From Alkaliphilus flagellatus (GTDB lineage Bacteria; Bacillota; Clostridia; Peptostreptococcales; Natronincolaceae): a stretch of DNA of 64,000 nucleotides. How positions within the stretch are numbered: position 1 is the stretch's first letter; each line of letters begins with the position of its first letter. The stretch covers positions 248,001-312,000 of the forward strand of contig NZ_JAHLQK010000006.1 in assembly GCF_018919215.1 (NCBI RefSeq), written 5' to 3'. Below the pieces are notes generated by a model, which saw only the letters and a program-made list of their open reading frames with translations, was not told the origin of the DNA and made no database searches. Of the stretch, positions 32,393 to 42,422 are shown piece after piece. The position numbers and the translations under genes were made by a program.

Positions 32393-33466
32393 ATGAGTAA
32401 TAAAAGCATTGAACAAAAAGGAAAGGGCTTAGGTTTTTTTGAAACTTATTTAACAGTATGGGTAGCAGCTTGCATTGTAATTGGGGTAGCAATAGGACAG
32501 TTCTTACCAATAGTTCCTCAAGTACTAAATAAGTTTACCTATTATGAAATCTCTATTCCAATTGCAATTTTAATTTGGTTAATGATTTATCCAATGATGC
32601 TAAAAATTGATTTTACTAGTATTGTAGAAGCTACAAGAAAACCAAAAGGATTAATTGTAACTTGCGTTACAAATTGGCTAATTAAACCTTTTACCATGTA
32701 TGCAATTGCAGCATTTTTCTTAAAGGTAGTATTTAGCTCTTTAATTCCTGAAGCATTAGCAAATGAATATTTAGCAGGTGCAGTAATACTAGGAGCAGCT
32801 CCTTGCACAGCAATGGTATTTGTATGGGGACATTTAACTAAAGGAGATCCTGCATATACTCTAGTACAAGTAGCAGTAAATGATCTTATTCTTTTATTTG
32901 CATTTACTCCTATTGTAGCTATTTTACTAGGAGTAACAGATGTAGTTGTACCTTATGGAACCTTATTTTTATCTGTAATTCTATTTATTGTTATTCCATT
33001 AGCTGGTGGATACTTATCTAGAAAATACATTGTAAAAAATAAGGGAATAGAATATTTTGAAAATGTATTTTTAAAGAAGTTTGATAATGTAACTATTATA
33101 GGACTATTATTAACATTAATTATTATATTTACCTTCCAAGGTGATGTTATTTTAAGTAATCCTCTACACATTGCATTAATTGCTATACCATTAACAATTC
33201 AAACTTTCTTTATATTTATTGTTGCCTATGGATGGGCAAAAGCTTGGAAACTGCCTCATAGTATAGCAGCACCTGCTGGAATGATAGGAGCAAGTAACTT
33301 TTTTGAACTTGCAGTAGCAGTAGCAATATCACTATTTGGATTAAATTCTGGTGCAACCTTAGCTACAGTAGTTGGAGTATTAGTAGAAGTACCAGTAATG
33401 CTTGCATTGGTTAAAATAGCTAACAGTACAAGGCATTGGTTTCCCGAAGTGAGTAAGGGAAACTAA
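32393..33466 (+). CDS. acr3: Arsenite efflux transporter, Acr3 family
   Basis: Exports As(III) from the cytoplasm. 357 residues with about 10 membrane helices. The essential Cys of the family is in GAAPCTAMVFVW (Cys138). Other hallmarks are IWLMIYPMMLKIDF and GVLVEVPVM. The SD is GGGGGG before the ATG. Last main gene of the ars operon. With ArsA present it may work as an ATP-driven complex or alone as a proton antiporter. Confidence 0.95.
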   Translation: MSNKSIEQKGKGLGFFETYLTVWVAACIVIGVAIGQFLPIVPQVLNKFTYYEISIPIAILIWLMIYPMMLKIDFTSIVEATRKPKGLIVTCVTNWLIKPFTMYAIAAFFLKVVFSSLIPEALANEYLAGAVILGAAPCTAMVFVWGHLTKGDPAYTLVQVAVNDLILLFAFTPIVAILLGVTDVVVPYGTLFLSVILFIVIPLAGGYLSRKYIVKNKGIEYFENVFLKKFDNVTIIGLLLTLIIIFTFQGDVILSNPLHIALIAIPLTIQTFFIFIVAYGWAKAWKLPHSIAAPAGMIGASNFFELAVAVAISLFGLNSGATLATVVGVLVEVPVMLALVKIANSTRHWFPEVSKGN

Positions 33467-33526
33467 TATAAAATTGGAACAAATAAGAGAAGAACAAAAA
33501 AATCTAATTTTAAAGAAAAAATAGAG

Positions 33527-33649
33527 ATGATTAATGAGGTGACTATTTATTTTTCTCAGCTTGGTTATGAGTATAAATTTTTAGACGAAATTGCAAGGCT
33601 TATAAAGATGAGAAGAAATCAAGAAATAAATAGTTCAATAATTATTTGA
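33527..33649 (+). CDS. Short ORF, possible gene remnant
   Basis: A 40-residue reading with natural-looking text (SQLGYEYKFLDEIARLIKMRR). The frame stays open back to the acr3 stop without a start codon, and no good SD precedes the ATG. It may be the 3' end of a deleted gene or a small gene with a weak start. The terminator follows at once. Confidence 0.3.
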   Translation: MINEVTIYFSQLGYEYKFLDEIARLIKMRRNQEINSSIII

Positions 33650-33682
33650 CTACATCTATGAAAGGTGTAGTTTTTGTTTTTT
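33649..33682 (+). terminator. Terminator ending the ars region
   Basis: Stem ACTACATC / GGTGTAGT (one G-T pair) followed by TTTTTGTTTTTT. Confidence 0.75.
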
Positions 33683-33928
33683 CGGAATGATATTAAAAAA
33701 TAGATGGTTTTAAATAAATATCTTCCCAACTTTATAAAAAAGTAATTTGAAATATAAGTAGCAATTAACTATGTTTTAAGTAAAAAGTTCTGTACAACTT
33801 TATTTTACAACAACAGCACATTAATGGATGGATCATATATGTTCTGCTTGTTTTAAGCCTGTATTAGCAATATAATTATTATTAATAGAATACTTCCAAT
33901 AATTATAAAGTATGAAAGAGGTGTGGAT

Positions 33929-34615
33929 ATGAGTCGTATTGCTACAAAAATAAAAGAGGCAAGAATTAAAGCAAAAATTACAGAAAAAGAATTAGCAAAG
34001 AAGTGTGGTTTAACAGCAAGTTATATTATTCAAATAGAATCAGGCAAAAAAGTGGTTAATGAAAAAGTAGCTGAGAATATTTTAGAAGCATTAGGAGAGA
34101 AATTAGAGTTTATGTATCAAGAAGATAAAAATGAAGAAAAGCCGGTTACTTCTATTGAAAAAAAACGTAAAAATAATAATAAAGATGAGTTTTATACTGT
34201 GGAGCCTACAGAGCAGTGGTCCGATGCTTTGGCTAATATTATTAAGAAATTTCCTATATATGAAACAAATAATAATAAAATAGTAGGCTATAAAGAGTTG
34301 CCTGTTCTAGGAAAAAAAATAGATGGCTATAGCTGGGATAAAGTATTGTTTATTAAATCGCCAGATAATAAGATGGAAGTCTTTCGTATAAAAAAAGATG
34401 ATATTATTACAATTCATTTGACAAGTGAAATACAAAATAATTGTATTTATTTATTTGAAATTAACAATAAAAAGATGATTAGGCAACTGCGAAAAGAATC
34501 AAATAATAAAGTAATCATTTCTACTGGAGTTAAAGGAGAGGATCTAGTTACTACAGAATTAAGCAGAATTAAAGTAATTGGAAAATGTATAAAGGCAGAG
34601 TTTGAGTTAGGATAA
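33929..34615 (+). CDS. XRE-family regulator with S24-like C-terminal domain
   Basis: A 228-residue protein. N-terminal Cro/CI HTH (about 4-60; ELAKKCGLTASYIIQIESGK). After a charged linker (KKRKNNNKD) comes a beta-rich domain (about 130-228) laid out like the LexA/CI S24 fold (FRIKKDDIITI, then NNCIYLFEI, then KMIRQLRKES). The catalytic Ser-Lys pair is not evident, so it is probably a non-cleaving sensor domain. The ATG at 33929 follows AGAGGTG. It may be a lone chromosomal regulator or a relic of a prophage repressor; the target is unknown. Confidence 0.75.
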   Translation: MSRIATKIKEARIKAKITEKELAKKCGLTASYIIQIESGKKVVNEKVAENILEALGEKLEFMYQEDKNEEKPVTSIEKKRKNNNKDEFYTVEPTEQWSDALANIIKKFPIYETNNNKIVGYKELPVLGKKIDGYSWDKVLFIKSPDNKMEVFRIKKDDIITIHLTSEIQNNCIYLFEINNKKMIRQLRKESNNKVIISTGVKGEDLVTTELSRIKVIGKCIKAEFELG

Positions 34616-34697
34616 AAAGTGATGACTAAACCTATTAAATTGCTATAACTAATACCACTAATTAAGATAAAAAATCTTTATTTTAGTAGAGTTATTG

Positions 34698-34764
34698 TTG
34701 ACAAAAAAAATGTAATATGATATATAAAAGTTAGGAGTTAGCACTCGATGTGTGAGAGTGCTAA
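34698..34764 (+). promoter_or_regulatory. htpG promoter with perfect CIRCE operator
   Basis: TTGACA (34698-34703), 17 bases, TATATA (34721-34726). Then TTAGCACTC-N9-GAGTGCTAA (34738-34764), an exact match to the CIRCE element bound by HrcA. It spans the start of the transcript and lies 67 bases before the TTG. Confidence 0.92.
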
Positions 34765-34830
34765 CAAAATATAATGCTATACTACTTTTTTATTATAGTC
34801 AAAATTTTTATTGAGAGAGGAGAGATTTAT

Positions 34831-36711
34831 TTGGAAACAAAACAGTTTAGGGCTGAATCCAAAAGATTACTAGACTTAATGATTAACTCAATCTACACTC
34901 ATAGGGAAATATTTTTGAGAGAACTAATTTCCAATGCTAGTGATGCTATTGATAAAATATACTATAGAGCATTAACTGATGATACCTTAGAATTTGATAA
35001 AGATGATTATTACATAAAGGTTATTTTAGATGAAAAAAACAGAGTATTAAAAATTATCGATACTGGTATAGGAATGACAAAAGAAGAATTAGAAGATAAT
35101 TTGGGGACTATTGCAAAAAGTGGATCTTTAGCATTTAAAAAGGAAAATGAATTAAAAGATGGATATGATATAATCGGACAGTTTGGAGTTGGTTTCTATT
35201 CAGCATTTATGGTAGCTGAAACAGTGACTGTAATTAGCAAGGCTCTTGATAGTGAAGGGGCATACAAATGGGAGTCACAAGGGATAGATGGATATACTAT
35301 TGAACCATGGGAAAAAGATACAATTGGAACAGAAATTATTCTAAAAATAAAAGAGAATACAGAAGATGAAAAATACGATGAGTATTTAGAAGAATATAGA
35401 TTAAAGGATATAATAAAGAAATACTCTGATTTTATAAGATATCCAATTAAAATGAATGTCACTATAAAGAAACTCAAAGAAGGTAGTGAAAATGAATACG
35501 AAGACTATGTAGAAGAGCAAACGATTAATAGTATGGTGCCAATTTGGAGAAAAAATAAAAACGAACTTACTGAAGAAGATTATTCTAATTTTTATTCTGA
35601 AAAACGCTATGGATTTGATAAGCCTGTTAAGCATATTCATATAAGTGCTGATGGTGCTGTAAGATATAATGCGATTTTATTTATTCCTGAAAGAATACCT
35701 TTTGATTACTATACAAAGGAATATGAGAAGGGATTAGAGTTATATTCTAATGGTGTACTTATTATGAATAAGTGCTCAGACTTACTTCCAGATTATTTTA
35801 GCTTTGTAAAAGGAATGGTAGATTCGGAGGATTTATCTTTAAATATTTCTAGAGAAATGTTACAACACGATAGACAGCTTAAATTAATTTCAAAAAACAT
35901 TAAAAATAAAATAAAAAATGAATTGTTAGCTTTATTAAAGGATGATAGAGATAAATATGAAGAGTTCTATAAATCTTTCGGCAGACAATTAAAATATGGA
36001 GTATACAGTGACTTTGGAAGCAATAAGGACATGCTACAGGACCTATTAATGTTCTATTCATCAAAAGCAAAGAAACTTGTAACTTTAAATGAGTATATTT
36101 CGGGGATGGCTGACGATCAGAAATATATTTATTATGCTACAGGTGAATCTAATGAAAGAATAGAAAAATTGCCTCAAACTGAGTTGGTAACAGAAAAAGG
36201 ATTTGAAATTCTTTATCTGACAGAGGAAATTGATGAATTTGTATTAAAAGTTCTAATGGCTTATAAGGAAAAAGAGTTTAAATCTGTGTCCGCTGGCGAC
36301 TTAGGTATTGAAGATCAAGAAAATGAAAATAATTTAGACACTGAACATACAGCCAATAAGGAATTATTTGAAAGAATGAAAACTATATTATCTGATAAGG
36401 TAAAGGATGTAAGAATATCGAAGAGATTGAAATCTCATCCAGTATGTTTGACTAATGATGGAGAAATTTCAATCGAAATGGAAAAAATATTAAATGCAAT
36501 GCCAAACAATCAAAATATTAAAGCAGATAAGATATTAGAAATTAATATAAATCACAATGTATTTGAAGCCCTAAAGGACTCCTACGAAAAAGATCAAGAG
36601 AAATTTGTTTTATTTACTAATTTACTTTATAATCAAGCTTTACTTATTGAAGGACTACAAATTAATGATCCAGTAGAGTTTACTAATGATATTTGCAAAC
36701 TAATGATTTAG
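34831..36711 (+). CDS. htpG: Molecular chaperone HtpG (Hsp90)
   Basis: ATP-dependent chaperone. 626 residues. N-terminal ATP-binding motifs [23 protein letters not shown] and [13 protein letters not shown] are present, the middle domain has [10 protein letters not shown], and the C-terminal dimer domain ends DICKLMI. The start is the TTG at 34831, 8 bases after AGAGGAGAG; the longer reading would begin in the leader. Heat control by HrcA is strongly suggested by the CIRCE site upstream. Monocistronic, with its own terminator. Confidence 0.96.
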   Translation: METKQFRAESKRLLDLMINSIYTHREIFLRELISNASDAIDKIYYRALTDDTLEFDKDDYYIKVILDEKNRVLKIIDTGIGMTKEELEDNLGTIAKSGSLAFKKENELKDGYDIIGQFGVGFYSAFMVAETVTVISKALDSEGAYKWESQGIDGYTIEPWEKDTIGTEIILKIKENTEDEKYDEYLEEYRLKDIIKKYSDFIRYPIKMNVTIKKLKEGSENEYEDYVEEQTINSMVPIWRKNKNELTEEDYSNFYSEKRYGFDKPVKHIHISADGAVRYNAILFIPERIPFDYYTKEYEKGLELYSNGVLIMNKCSDLLPDYFSFVKGMVDSEDLSLNISREMLQHDRQLKLISKNIKNKIKNELLALLKDDRDKYEEFYKSFGRQLKYGVYSDFGSNKDMLQDLLMFYSSKAKKLVTLNEYISGMADDQKYIYYATGESNERIEKLPQTELVTEKGFEILYLTEEIDEFVLKVLMAYKEKEFKSVSAGDLGIEDQENENNLDTEHTANKELFERMKTILSDKVKDVRISKRLKSHPVCLTNDGEISIEMEKILNAMPNNQNIKADKILEININHNVFEALKDSYEKDQEKFVLFTNLLYNQALLIEGLQINDPVEFTNDICKLMI

Positions 36712-36712
36712 C

Positions 36713-36756
36713 AAAAAGCCACATTCAAGAGCAATTCTCTTGAATGTGGCTTTTTA
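36713..36756 (+). terminator. htpG terminator
   Basis: Stem of 17 base pairs (AAAGCCACATTCAAGAG and its complement) around CAATT, followed by T. Confidence 0.95.
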
Positions 36757-36847
36757 AATAAAAAAAAGAAGATACGGTTAAATAACTGTATCATCTAAAC
36801 AAAAAAATACATACATTATATTAACTAAGTGTATAGGAGGAAACACT

Positions 36848-37138
36848 ATGGAGCGTAGATATATGAAAGATAAATATTATATTGCTGTGTTCGAATCAAG
36901 AAACCACGCTATACAACTATATCAGTATTTAAGTAGACAACATTATATCCAATACGAGTTAGTATCCACACCATGTAAAATAAAGGCAGGTTGTAGTTAC
37001 TCTATTAAATTTACAGATTTAAAGGATTATGAGTTTTTGAAAAATCTAGCCGATAAATCTAGTAGGAAGATATTGAATATATATGAAATTAATCGACAAA
37101 ACGGAAAAAGAACCTTAAACAAGTTAGATTTAAAATAA
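36848..37138 (+). CDS. DUF3343-like small protein
   Basis: A 96-residue protein resembling the DUF3343 family (putative Se/S carrier-like): YYIAVFESRNHAIQLYQYL, then ELVSTPCKIKAGCSYSIKF. The two Cys (about residues 43 and 49) match the family's possible sulfur-handling residues. The SD AGGAGG is at ideal distance. It lies alone, 20 bases before a converging gene. Biochemical role unknown. Confidence 0.7.
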   Translation: MERRYMKDKYYIAVFESRNHAIQLYQYLSRQHYIQYELVSTPCKIKAGCSYSIKFTDLKDYEFLKNLADKSSRKILNIYEINRQNGKRTLNKLDLK

Positions 37139-37158
37139 ATATAGTATACAGATTAAAT

Positions 37159-38586
37159 CTATTTGAAAAAATTCACAAAACGTTGGAACATATTATTATT
37201 AGTAGGAAGATTATTCAGTCTATCTTGTAATATTAACATGTGCTTTTTATAATCTACTATTTTTTCTTCTAATAAATTTAAATCTATTTCACAATCAGCG
37301 ATATTTTTCGCAAACTCTTGTTTTTTACCTTCTATTTCAGAGAGCTGCATTTCTAAGATTTTATAATTAGAGAGTAGCTCTTTTATTATTTCAGTAGATT
37401 GATCATTTTCATTTTTTATTGTATAAAAATCATTTGTGGATGCTGAATTTACAACTGGATTTTTTAACTCATATTCTTCGGTTTCTTTTATACTACTTAT
37501 AATAGGATCTTGAGGTTTGAAAACTTCAGGGTCTATAGATGTCTCATTCTCTATGCTATTAAACAGATCTATACCAACAATCTCAATTTTATCTGTAATA
37601 TTTCCATAAAGGTGTTTAATAAAAAAGTTATCATCTATTTCTGGGCTACTAGAGTATCTAATAATCTTAGAATCTTCTATTTTATATAGATTATTACCTA
37701 CTGATTCCCAAGAATGTCCGAAGTCCTTTGATATAATTTCAATAATTTGGCTATTTTGTTTGCAGTAAATTTTCAATGTATTTGACTCTTGGATTAATAT
37801 AGGAGAATGGTTATTTGAATTTTTATTAGACAATATTTGTGTATTAGACCACTTTGATCTAGGGTCAATTACATTAGTCTTTTTTTTGTATTTCAATATA
37901 AAGTTATTTTGCTGTATAGTACACCAAACCAAATGAAGATTATCATTTTTATCTATGAATATATAAGGATGAGAATGGTCTTCTTGTGAATTGGTTATTA
38001 ACTCACTAATACTCCATTTTTTAGTAGATAGGTTAAATCTATTATAGTATAGTTGATGATTATTTTTATAATATACTTTATATACTAAATGAAGATTTTT
38101 CAAGCTATCTATAGAAACCTGAAGAGGACTAGGATATTTTCCGTGAAGGTAATTTCCAACTACAAGTCTATCTATACCAGTTTCATTCCAATATATATGT
38201 TCAACATAAGATAACATAGGAGTAAGTAAATTTGTTTTTGTGTAGATAATGTGTGTATAACTACTATTAACATATAACGTTAAATATCTATATATATTGG
38301 ACTTGATATCGAACTTTGAAATAGTTTTATAATTCCACTTATCATTTTGATTTATATAGTATAATAAATCTCCTTCTTTAGTGACACAAATAAGATGAAT
38401 TTTTTCACGTCTATCAATTGTTACTGAAAAATCTACAATAGAGGTAACTAATAGATTATTTTCTAGGAGAGTATTGTTGTTAGCATATATACTATAATGC
38501 AATGACTTATCATTACTTAAAAAAAAATGGTAGGTTAAATTTTTATTAGTTTTAACTAAATATTGTTGATCAGCAGTCAGTTGCAT
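37159..38586 (-). CDS. Beta-propeller-like protein with C-terminal coiled coil
   Basis: 475 residues. The first 330 consist of repeated strands with phrases such as NLHLVYKVYYKNN, NLHLVWCTIQQNN and KIHLICVTKEGDL: a pattern of D-x-x-x-x-L-H-L-V-(W/Y) repeated four or more times, as in sialidase/BNR-type propellers. Residues about 400-470 form a long coiled coil. No signal peptide is visible. The ATG at 38586 follows AAAGGATG. The promoter region is shared with the divergent probable spore gene, so a sporulation role is possible. Function unknown. Confidence 0.6.
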   Translation of the reverse strand: MQLTADQQYLVKTNKNLTYHFFLSNDKSLHYSIYANNNTLLENNLLVTSIVDFSVTIDRREKIHLICVTKEGDLLYYINQNDKWNYKTISKFDIKSNIYRYLTLYVNSSYTHIIYTKTNLLTPMLSYVEHIYWNETGIDRLVVGNYLHGKYPSPLQVSIDSLKNLHLVYKVYYKNNHQLYYNRFNLSTKKWSISELITNSQEDHSHPYIFIDKNDNLHLVWCTIQQNNFILKYKKKTNVIDPRSKWSNTQILSNKNSNNHSPILIQESNTLKIYCKQNSQIIEIISKDFGHSWESVGNNLYKIEDSKIIRYSSSPEIDDNFFIKHLYGNITDKIEIVGIDLFNSIENETSIDPEVFKPQDPIISSIKETEEYELKNPVVNSASTNDFYTIKNENDQSTEIIKELLSNYKILEMQLSEIEGKKQEFAKNIADCEIDLNLLEEKIVDYKKHMLILQDRLNNLPTNNNMFQRFVNFFK

Positions 38587-38627
38587 AGAACTCACATCCT
38601 TTTTAAAAAAAATTTTTTTTAATAATC

Positions 38628-38654
38628 ACAAATATTAACTTACTCCATATTATG
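38628..38654 (+). promoter_or_regulatory. Sigma-K-like promoter before the 38715 gene
   Basis: AC (38628-38629), 16 bases, CATATTATG (38646-38654). The same spacing as the cassette promoters at 8546, 8889, 9144 and 49793; the last base departs from CATANNNTA. Confidence 0.5.
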
Positions 38655-38714
38655 ATATTACAAGTAAAATTATTAATATATTGAGATTTAAAATAAAATG
38701 AGGGGGGAAAACCT

Positions 38715-39380
38715 ATGCCGTTAAATCTTGATTCTAACTTATTACAACAAAGTCCATACGACCCATATTTTCCAGATTTCGTTACTGCATGTGTAATAGT
38801 TGACAAAGTATACTTCCAATGTCAACAAAGAGAGTGCATTGAAAATGTGCGAGTTAGACTGCCACATGATTGCCCATCTAAATTTGAATTTTTAGATGTT
38901 GTATTTAACCCAGGAGAAATTATAAATGGAACACTAGTAATTACAGATATACCAAGTAGACCAAATTTTAGAAGAGTAAGATTTAAAGTAAAAATTACTT
39001 TTACAGTAAGAATTCGAAATACAACAACAGGAGCTATTGAAAATATTGCTGGTGAATTGCCACCAATCCAAAAAGATATAGTTCTATTCATTCCAGACGC
39101 AAGAGATGAATTTACATTTAAGATTGTAGTTGAAACTCTATCACAATCATTAACTGAGCCTATATTTGATGATGGTGTCTTAATATTTACTATCGGAGTA
39201 TTCATGATTATTAAAGTAGTTGGTAAAGTACAATTACTTATTCCAGAGTTTGGATTCTGTCCTGCACCACCTGAGTGTGAAGAATTCTTACCAACAGATA
39301 TATGCGATGAATTCGAAATGGAAGACTTCCCACCTTTCTTCCCACCACAGTTGGAAGATATACCTCTTGGATTTATGTAA
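38715..39380 (+). CDS. Probable spore-surface protein with C-terminal FPPFFPPQ motif
   Basis: A 221-residue protein. After a Tyr/Pro-rich start (QQSPYDPYFPDF) comes CVIVDKVYFQCQQRE, a beta-like body, then FCPAPPECEEFLP and the ending DFPPFFPPQ. It shares this layout with the gene at 10305. GAGGGGGG is a very strong SD. A sigma-K-like promoter lies upstream, so a late mother-cell product, perhaps spore coat or exosporium, is the best guess. No signal peptide. The family has no function I know. Confidence 0.6.
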   Translation: MPLNLDSNLLQQSPYDPYFPDFVTACVIVDKVYFQCQQRECIENVRVRLPHDCPSKFEFLDVVFNPGEIINGTLVITDIPSRPNFRRVRFKVKITFTVRIRNTTTGAIENIAGELPPIQKDIVLFIPDARDEFTFKIVVETLSQSLTEPIFDDGVLIFTIGVFMIIKVVGKVQLLIPEFGFCPAPPECEEFLPTDICDEFEMEDFPPFFPPQLEDIPLGFM

Positions 39381-39388
39381 ATAACAAT

Positions 39389-39416
39389 AAAAAGCTACCA
39401 TAATGGTAGCTTTTTA
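39389..39416. terminator. Terminator between converging genes
   Basis: Stem AAAAAGCTACC / GGTAGCTTTTT with an ATAAT loop; works in both directions. Confidence 0.9.
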
Positions 39417-39440
39417 TTAAAAATATAGTATTCAAATTAA

Positions 39441-40205
39441 TTATTTTCTAATAAACATTTGAGTGTAATGTCCATTATGAATACCAACTCCAATATGAGT
39501 ATAAGTAGGATTTAAAATGTTTTCTTTATGACCTTGTGATCTCATAAGTGCATTGTGAGCGGCTTCAACACTACTATTTTTTGCTATGTTTTCAGCTGCA
39601 CCACGATATTTAATTCCGAATTTAGTCATCATGTCAAATGGAGATCCATATGTCGGGGAATCATGAGAAAAATACTTGTTATCACTCATATCTTGAGATT
39701 TTAATCTAGCAACATAGGATAGATCAACATCTATTTGTAATGGTTGCAACCCAGCATCTTGTCTTGCTTTGTTTACATATTCAATCATCTGAATTTCTGA
39801 TGCAGTTAATGAATGCTTTCCATTAGAAGTAGATCCTGTGTTAGATCCAGTATTAGTATCTGGTTGTGGCTCCTGTGGTTTAGGCTTAACATTTTCTGCT
39901 GGTTTTTCCACTGGTTTAGTTGTGTTGTCTGACGGTACTTCTACAGGTTTATTAGTATTAGTTTCAGGTTTAGGATATTTTCCTATGGATACAACAGGAC
40001 AATTTTTTGTTGTTTGATTTGGTTTACTTACAACCTTAAAGTATCCATTGTTTTGTCGTATAGTTGCACTATTTGAATAAGTAGTTCCTGCAACATTAGA
40101 TACATTAATGTATTTTGTGTAAGCACTAGATGTCACAGGCATAGAAACTAATAGAGCCGCCATAACTGTAGGTAATACTAACCTCTTACAATTTTTAAGT
40201 TTCAT
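39441..40205 (-). CDS. Secreted CAP (SCP/PR1) domain protein
   Basis: A 254-residue exported protein. Signal peptide at 1-28 (LVLPTVMAALLVSMPVTSSA), then a small SH3-like or unknown region, a Pro/Thr/Lys-rich spacer (residues about 80-135) and a C-terminal CAP domain: IEYVNKARQDAGLQPLQ, DNKYFSHDSPTYGSPF, AAENIAKNSS, and SQGHKENILNPTYTHIGVG. CAP proteins such as YkwD are often made in sporulation or bound to the envelope. The ATG at 40205 has GGGAGGAAA as SD; the longer frame upstream lacks one. Confidence 0.88.
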   Translation of the reverse strand: MKLKNCKRLVLPTVMAALLVSMPVTSSAYTKYINVSNVAGTTYSNSATIRQNNGYFKVVSKPNQTTKNCPVVSIGKYPKPETNTNKPVEVPSDNTTKPVEKPAENVKPKPQEPQPDTNTGSNTGSTSNGKHSLTASEIQMIEYVNKARQDAGLQPLQIDVDLSYVARLKSQDMSDNKYFSHDSPTYGSPFDMMTKFGIKYRGAAENIAKNSSVEAAHNALMRSQGHKENILNPTYTHIGVGIHNGHYTQMFIRK

Positions 40206-40382
40206 TATATTTCCTCCCTTTAATTTAGGCTTGTCATTATAATACAGTAACAAAGTTAAGATTTCAACACAATTCGACATTTTTTTTGTGGTAATTTATT
40301 GAACATAAGTTAAATCTAGTAAGTTAATAAAATAATCAGAAGCTTTATTTGTACTGAAATTACAGTTATGAGGAGAATATAT

Positions 40383-41384
40383 ATGAAAGTATTAGCTTAT
40401 ATAAGAAATGACTATAAAAGTAATATAGGGGGAGATTCAATTCAATTTACTAAAACTGTAGAATATTTAAAAAGAAAAGGTATTGATGTTGTAATTTCCA
40501 GTAATCAACACGAAGATTTAAGGCCGTATGACCTAGTCCATATTTTTAATACTATTCGTATTGGAGATACATATCGATATTATAAACGGAGTAAAGATTT
40601 TAAAAAGAAGATTGTTTTGTCTCCTATATATTGGAATTATGGTATATATTTATATAAAAACTTTAATAAAGCAAAGTTTATAAATCGTTGGAATATGGAT
40701 AATGTATTAAGAAAAGAAGTTATGCAAAATGTAGATCTGATTTTACCAAGTTCAAAGATTGAGTTAGATATTATAAAGAAAGATTTCAATACTAAAAGAC
40801 CGTGTAAAATTGTATATAATGGTGTAGATGCTTGTTTTTCTGAAGGAAAATCCGAAAAATTTTTAGATAGATATGAGATTAATAATGAAAATTTTGTTTT
40901 ATCTGTAGGTAGAATCTGCCCACATAAAAATCAACTAACACTTGCAAAAATATGCCAGAGTATAGATATACCTTTTGTAATGATAGGTCCAGTAAATGAT
41001 ATAGAATACTTTAATAAGTGTAAAGATGAAAATCCATTTTTAATACATATAAATGGATTAAATCATGAAGAGTTAGTTTCAGCCTATAGAGCAGCTAAGG
41101 TTCATTGTCTTGTTAGTTGGTATGAGACTCCAGGTCTGGTTAATTTAGAAGCTGGAATCGCTGGGTGTAATATACTTACAACACCAGAAGGAAGTACCAA
41201 GGAGTACTTTAAAGATTATGTAGAGTATTCAACATGGGATGATGATCACAATATATTAGAAAAAATAGTGGCATTATTAAGTAAGAATAAAGATTATAAT
41301 TTAAAGAATCATATTGTAAATAATTTTCTGTGGGAGGATATAGCCGATTCTATAATAGATGCCTATAGAACTTTATTAAATTAG
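40383..41384 (+). CDS. Glycosyltransferase family 4
   Basis: A 333-residue GT-B enzyme. The C-terminal domain has the family pattern FVLSVGRICPHKNQ, AKVHCLVSWYETPGLVNLEA and TTPEGSTKEYF, with the conserved Glu (E-T-P-G-L-x-x-L-E-A) that binds the nucleotide sugar. The ATG at 40383 follows GAGGAG, five codons after another ATG. It is followed 120 bases later by a dTDP-sugar reductase-like gene, so both may serve one surface or spore glycan. Substrates unknown. Confidence 0.8.
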   Translation: MKVLAYIRNDYKSNIGGDSIQFTKTVEYLKRKGIDVVISSNQHEDLRPYDLVHIFNTIRIGDTYRYYKRSKDFKKKIVLSPIYWNYGIYLYKNFNKAKFINRWNMDNVLRKEVMQNVDLILPSSKIELDIIKKDFNTKRPCKIVYNGVDACFSEGKSEKFLDRYEINNENFVLSVGRICPHKNQLTLAKICQSIDIPFVMIGPVNDIEYFNKCKDENPFLIHINGLNHEELVSAYRAAKVHCLVSWYETPGLVNLEAGIAGCNILTTPEGSTKEYFKDYVEYSTWDDDHNILEKIVALLSKNKDYNLKNHIVNNFLWEDIADSIIDAYRTLLN

Positions 41385-41507
41385 AAAATATAATACCCTT
41401 TTAAAGATTACACCTAATAAAGTTATTAAAAAGTATTACTAAGTAGTAAGTATATTACATATAATTATCCAATAAATGAAGAAAATTAAACTGATGAGGT
41501 GAAGTTA

Positions 41508-42332
41508 ATGAAGATTTGTATATTAGGTGGATCTGGGCAGTTAGGATATGAACTAAGTAAAGATTTAGAAAAACTTGATTTTGATATTGTGTCTTTAAGA
41601 AGGAAAGATTTAGATATAACTAATTTAGATTCTTGTTATGAAATTTTAAATAGTATTAGACCTGAATTTGTTATACATGCTGCTGCTTATACGGATATAG
41701 ATGGATGTGAAAAGACACCAGATTTAGCTTATAGTGTTAATACTAATGGTACAGAAAATATTACAAAAGCAGTTGAAAAAATAGGCACAAAATTAATATA
41801 TGTCAGTACAGATCATGTTTTTGATGGAGTTAAGGGATCATCTTACAATGAGTATGATACACCAAATCCTATTAATGTTTATGGTATGTCTAAATATAAT
41901 GGCGAGTTAATTGTGAAAAAAAATTTAGAAAAATATTTTATAGTAAGAACATCATCTATATTTGGGCATAGAAGTAAAAATCTTATAAAAGCAATTACAA
42001 ATTTAACAAACACTAATACAATTTTAAATATTATAAGTGATCAAAAAAGAAGTCCTACCTATTCAGCAGACTTTTCGACAGCATTGATTCAGCTTTTAAA
42101 CAACGAAGATTATGGAATATATCATTTAGTGAACAAGGGAAGCTGCTCTTGGTATGAATTTGTTCAATATATATTCAAAATAAAAGAAATGGAAGTAAAA
42201 GTTGTTCCTATAAACTCTAAAGATCTGCAGTTGATGGCTAAAAGACCTGAAAATATTAGTTTAAATAATAGTTCTTATATTAGATTAAGATCATGGGAAG
42301 AAGCGGTAGAAGAATATCTGACTTTTACTTAG
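41508..42332 (+). CDS. RmlD-like NAD(P)-dependent sugar-nucleotide reductase
   Basis: A 274-residue short-chain epimerase/dehydratase of the dTDP-4-dehydrorhamnose reductase group. Rossmann motif ILGGSGQLGYEL at the start, VIHAAAYTDIDGCE, the catalytic region STDHVFDG and YGMSKYNGE (Tyr-x3-Lys). The ATG at 41508 follows GAGGTGA. The other rhamnose genes (rmlABC) are not nearby, so the sugar made is uncertain. It is probably read with the glycosyltransferase upstream or from its own promoter. Confidence 0.8.
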   Translation: MKICILGGSGQLGYELSKDLEKLDFDIVSLRRKDLDITNLDSCYEILNSIRPEFVIHAAAYTDIDGCEKTPDLAYSVNTNGTENITKAVEKIGTKLIYVSTDHVFDGVKGSSYNEYDTPNPINVYGMSKYNGELIVKKNLEKYFIVRTSSIFGHRSKNLIKAITNLTNTNTILNIISDQKRSPTYSADFSTALIQLLNNEDYGIYHLVNKGSCSWYEFVQYIFKIKEMEVKVVPINSKDLQLMAKRPENISLNNSSYIRLRSWEEAVEEYLTFT

Positions 42333-42422
42333 TTGTATGTGAATTTTGATATTAGCAATATAATTTATTGAGCATATAATAAATAAGGTATTTATTTAAA
42401 TGTTTTTAAAGGGGGGTTAATA

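Larger units (their letters stand above)
33467..33928 (+). other. Intergenic region after the ars operon
   Basis: Contains a short reading frame at 33527-33649 (listed), a terminator and then 240 bases of AT-rich DNA leading to the XRE regulator. No other gene is supported. Confidence 0.5.
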
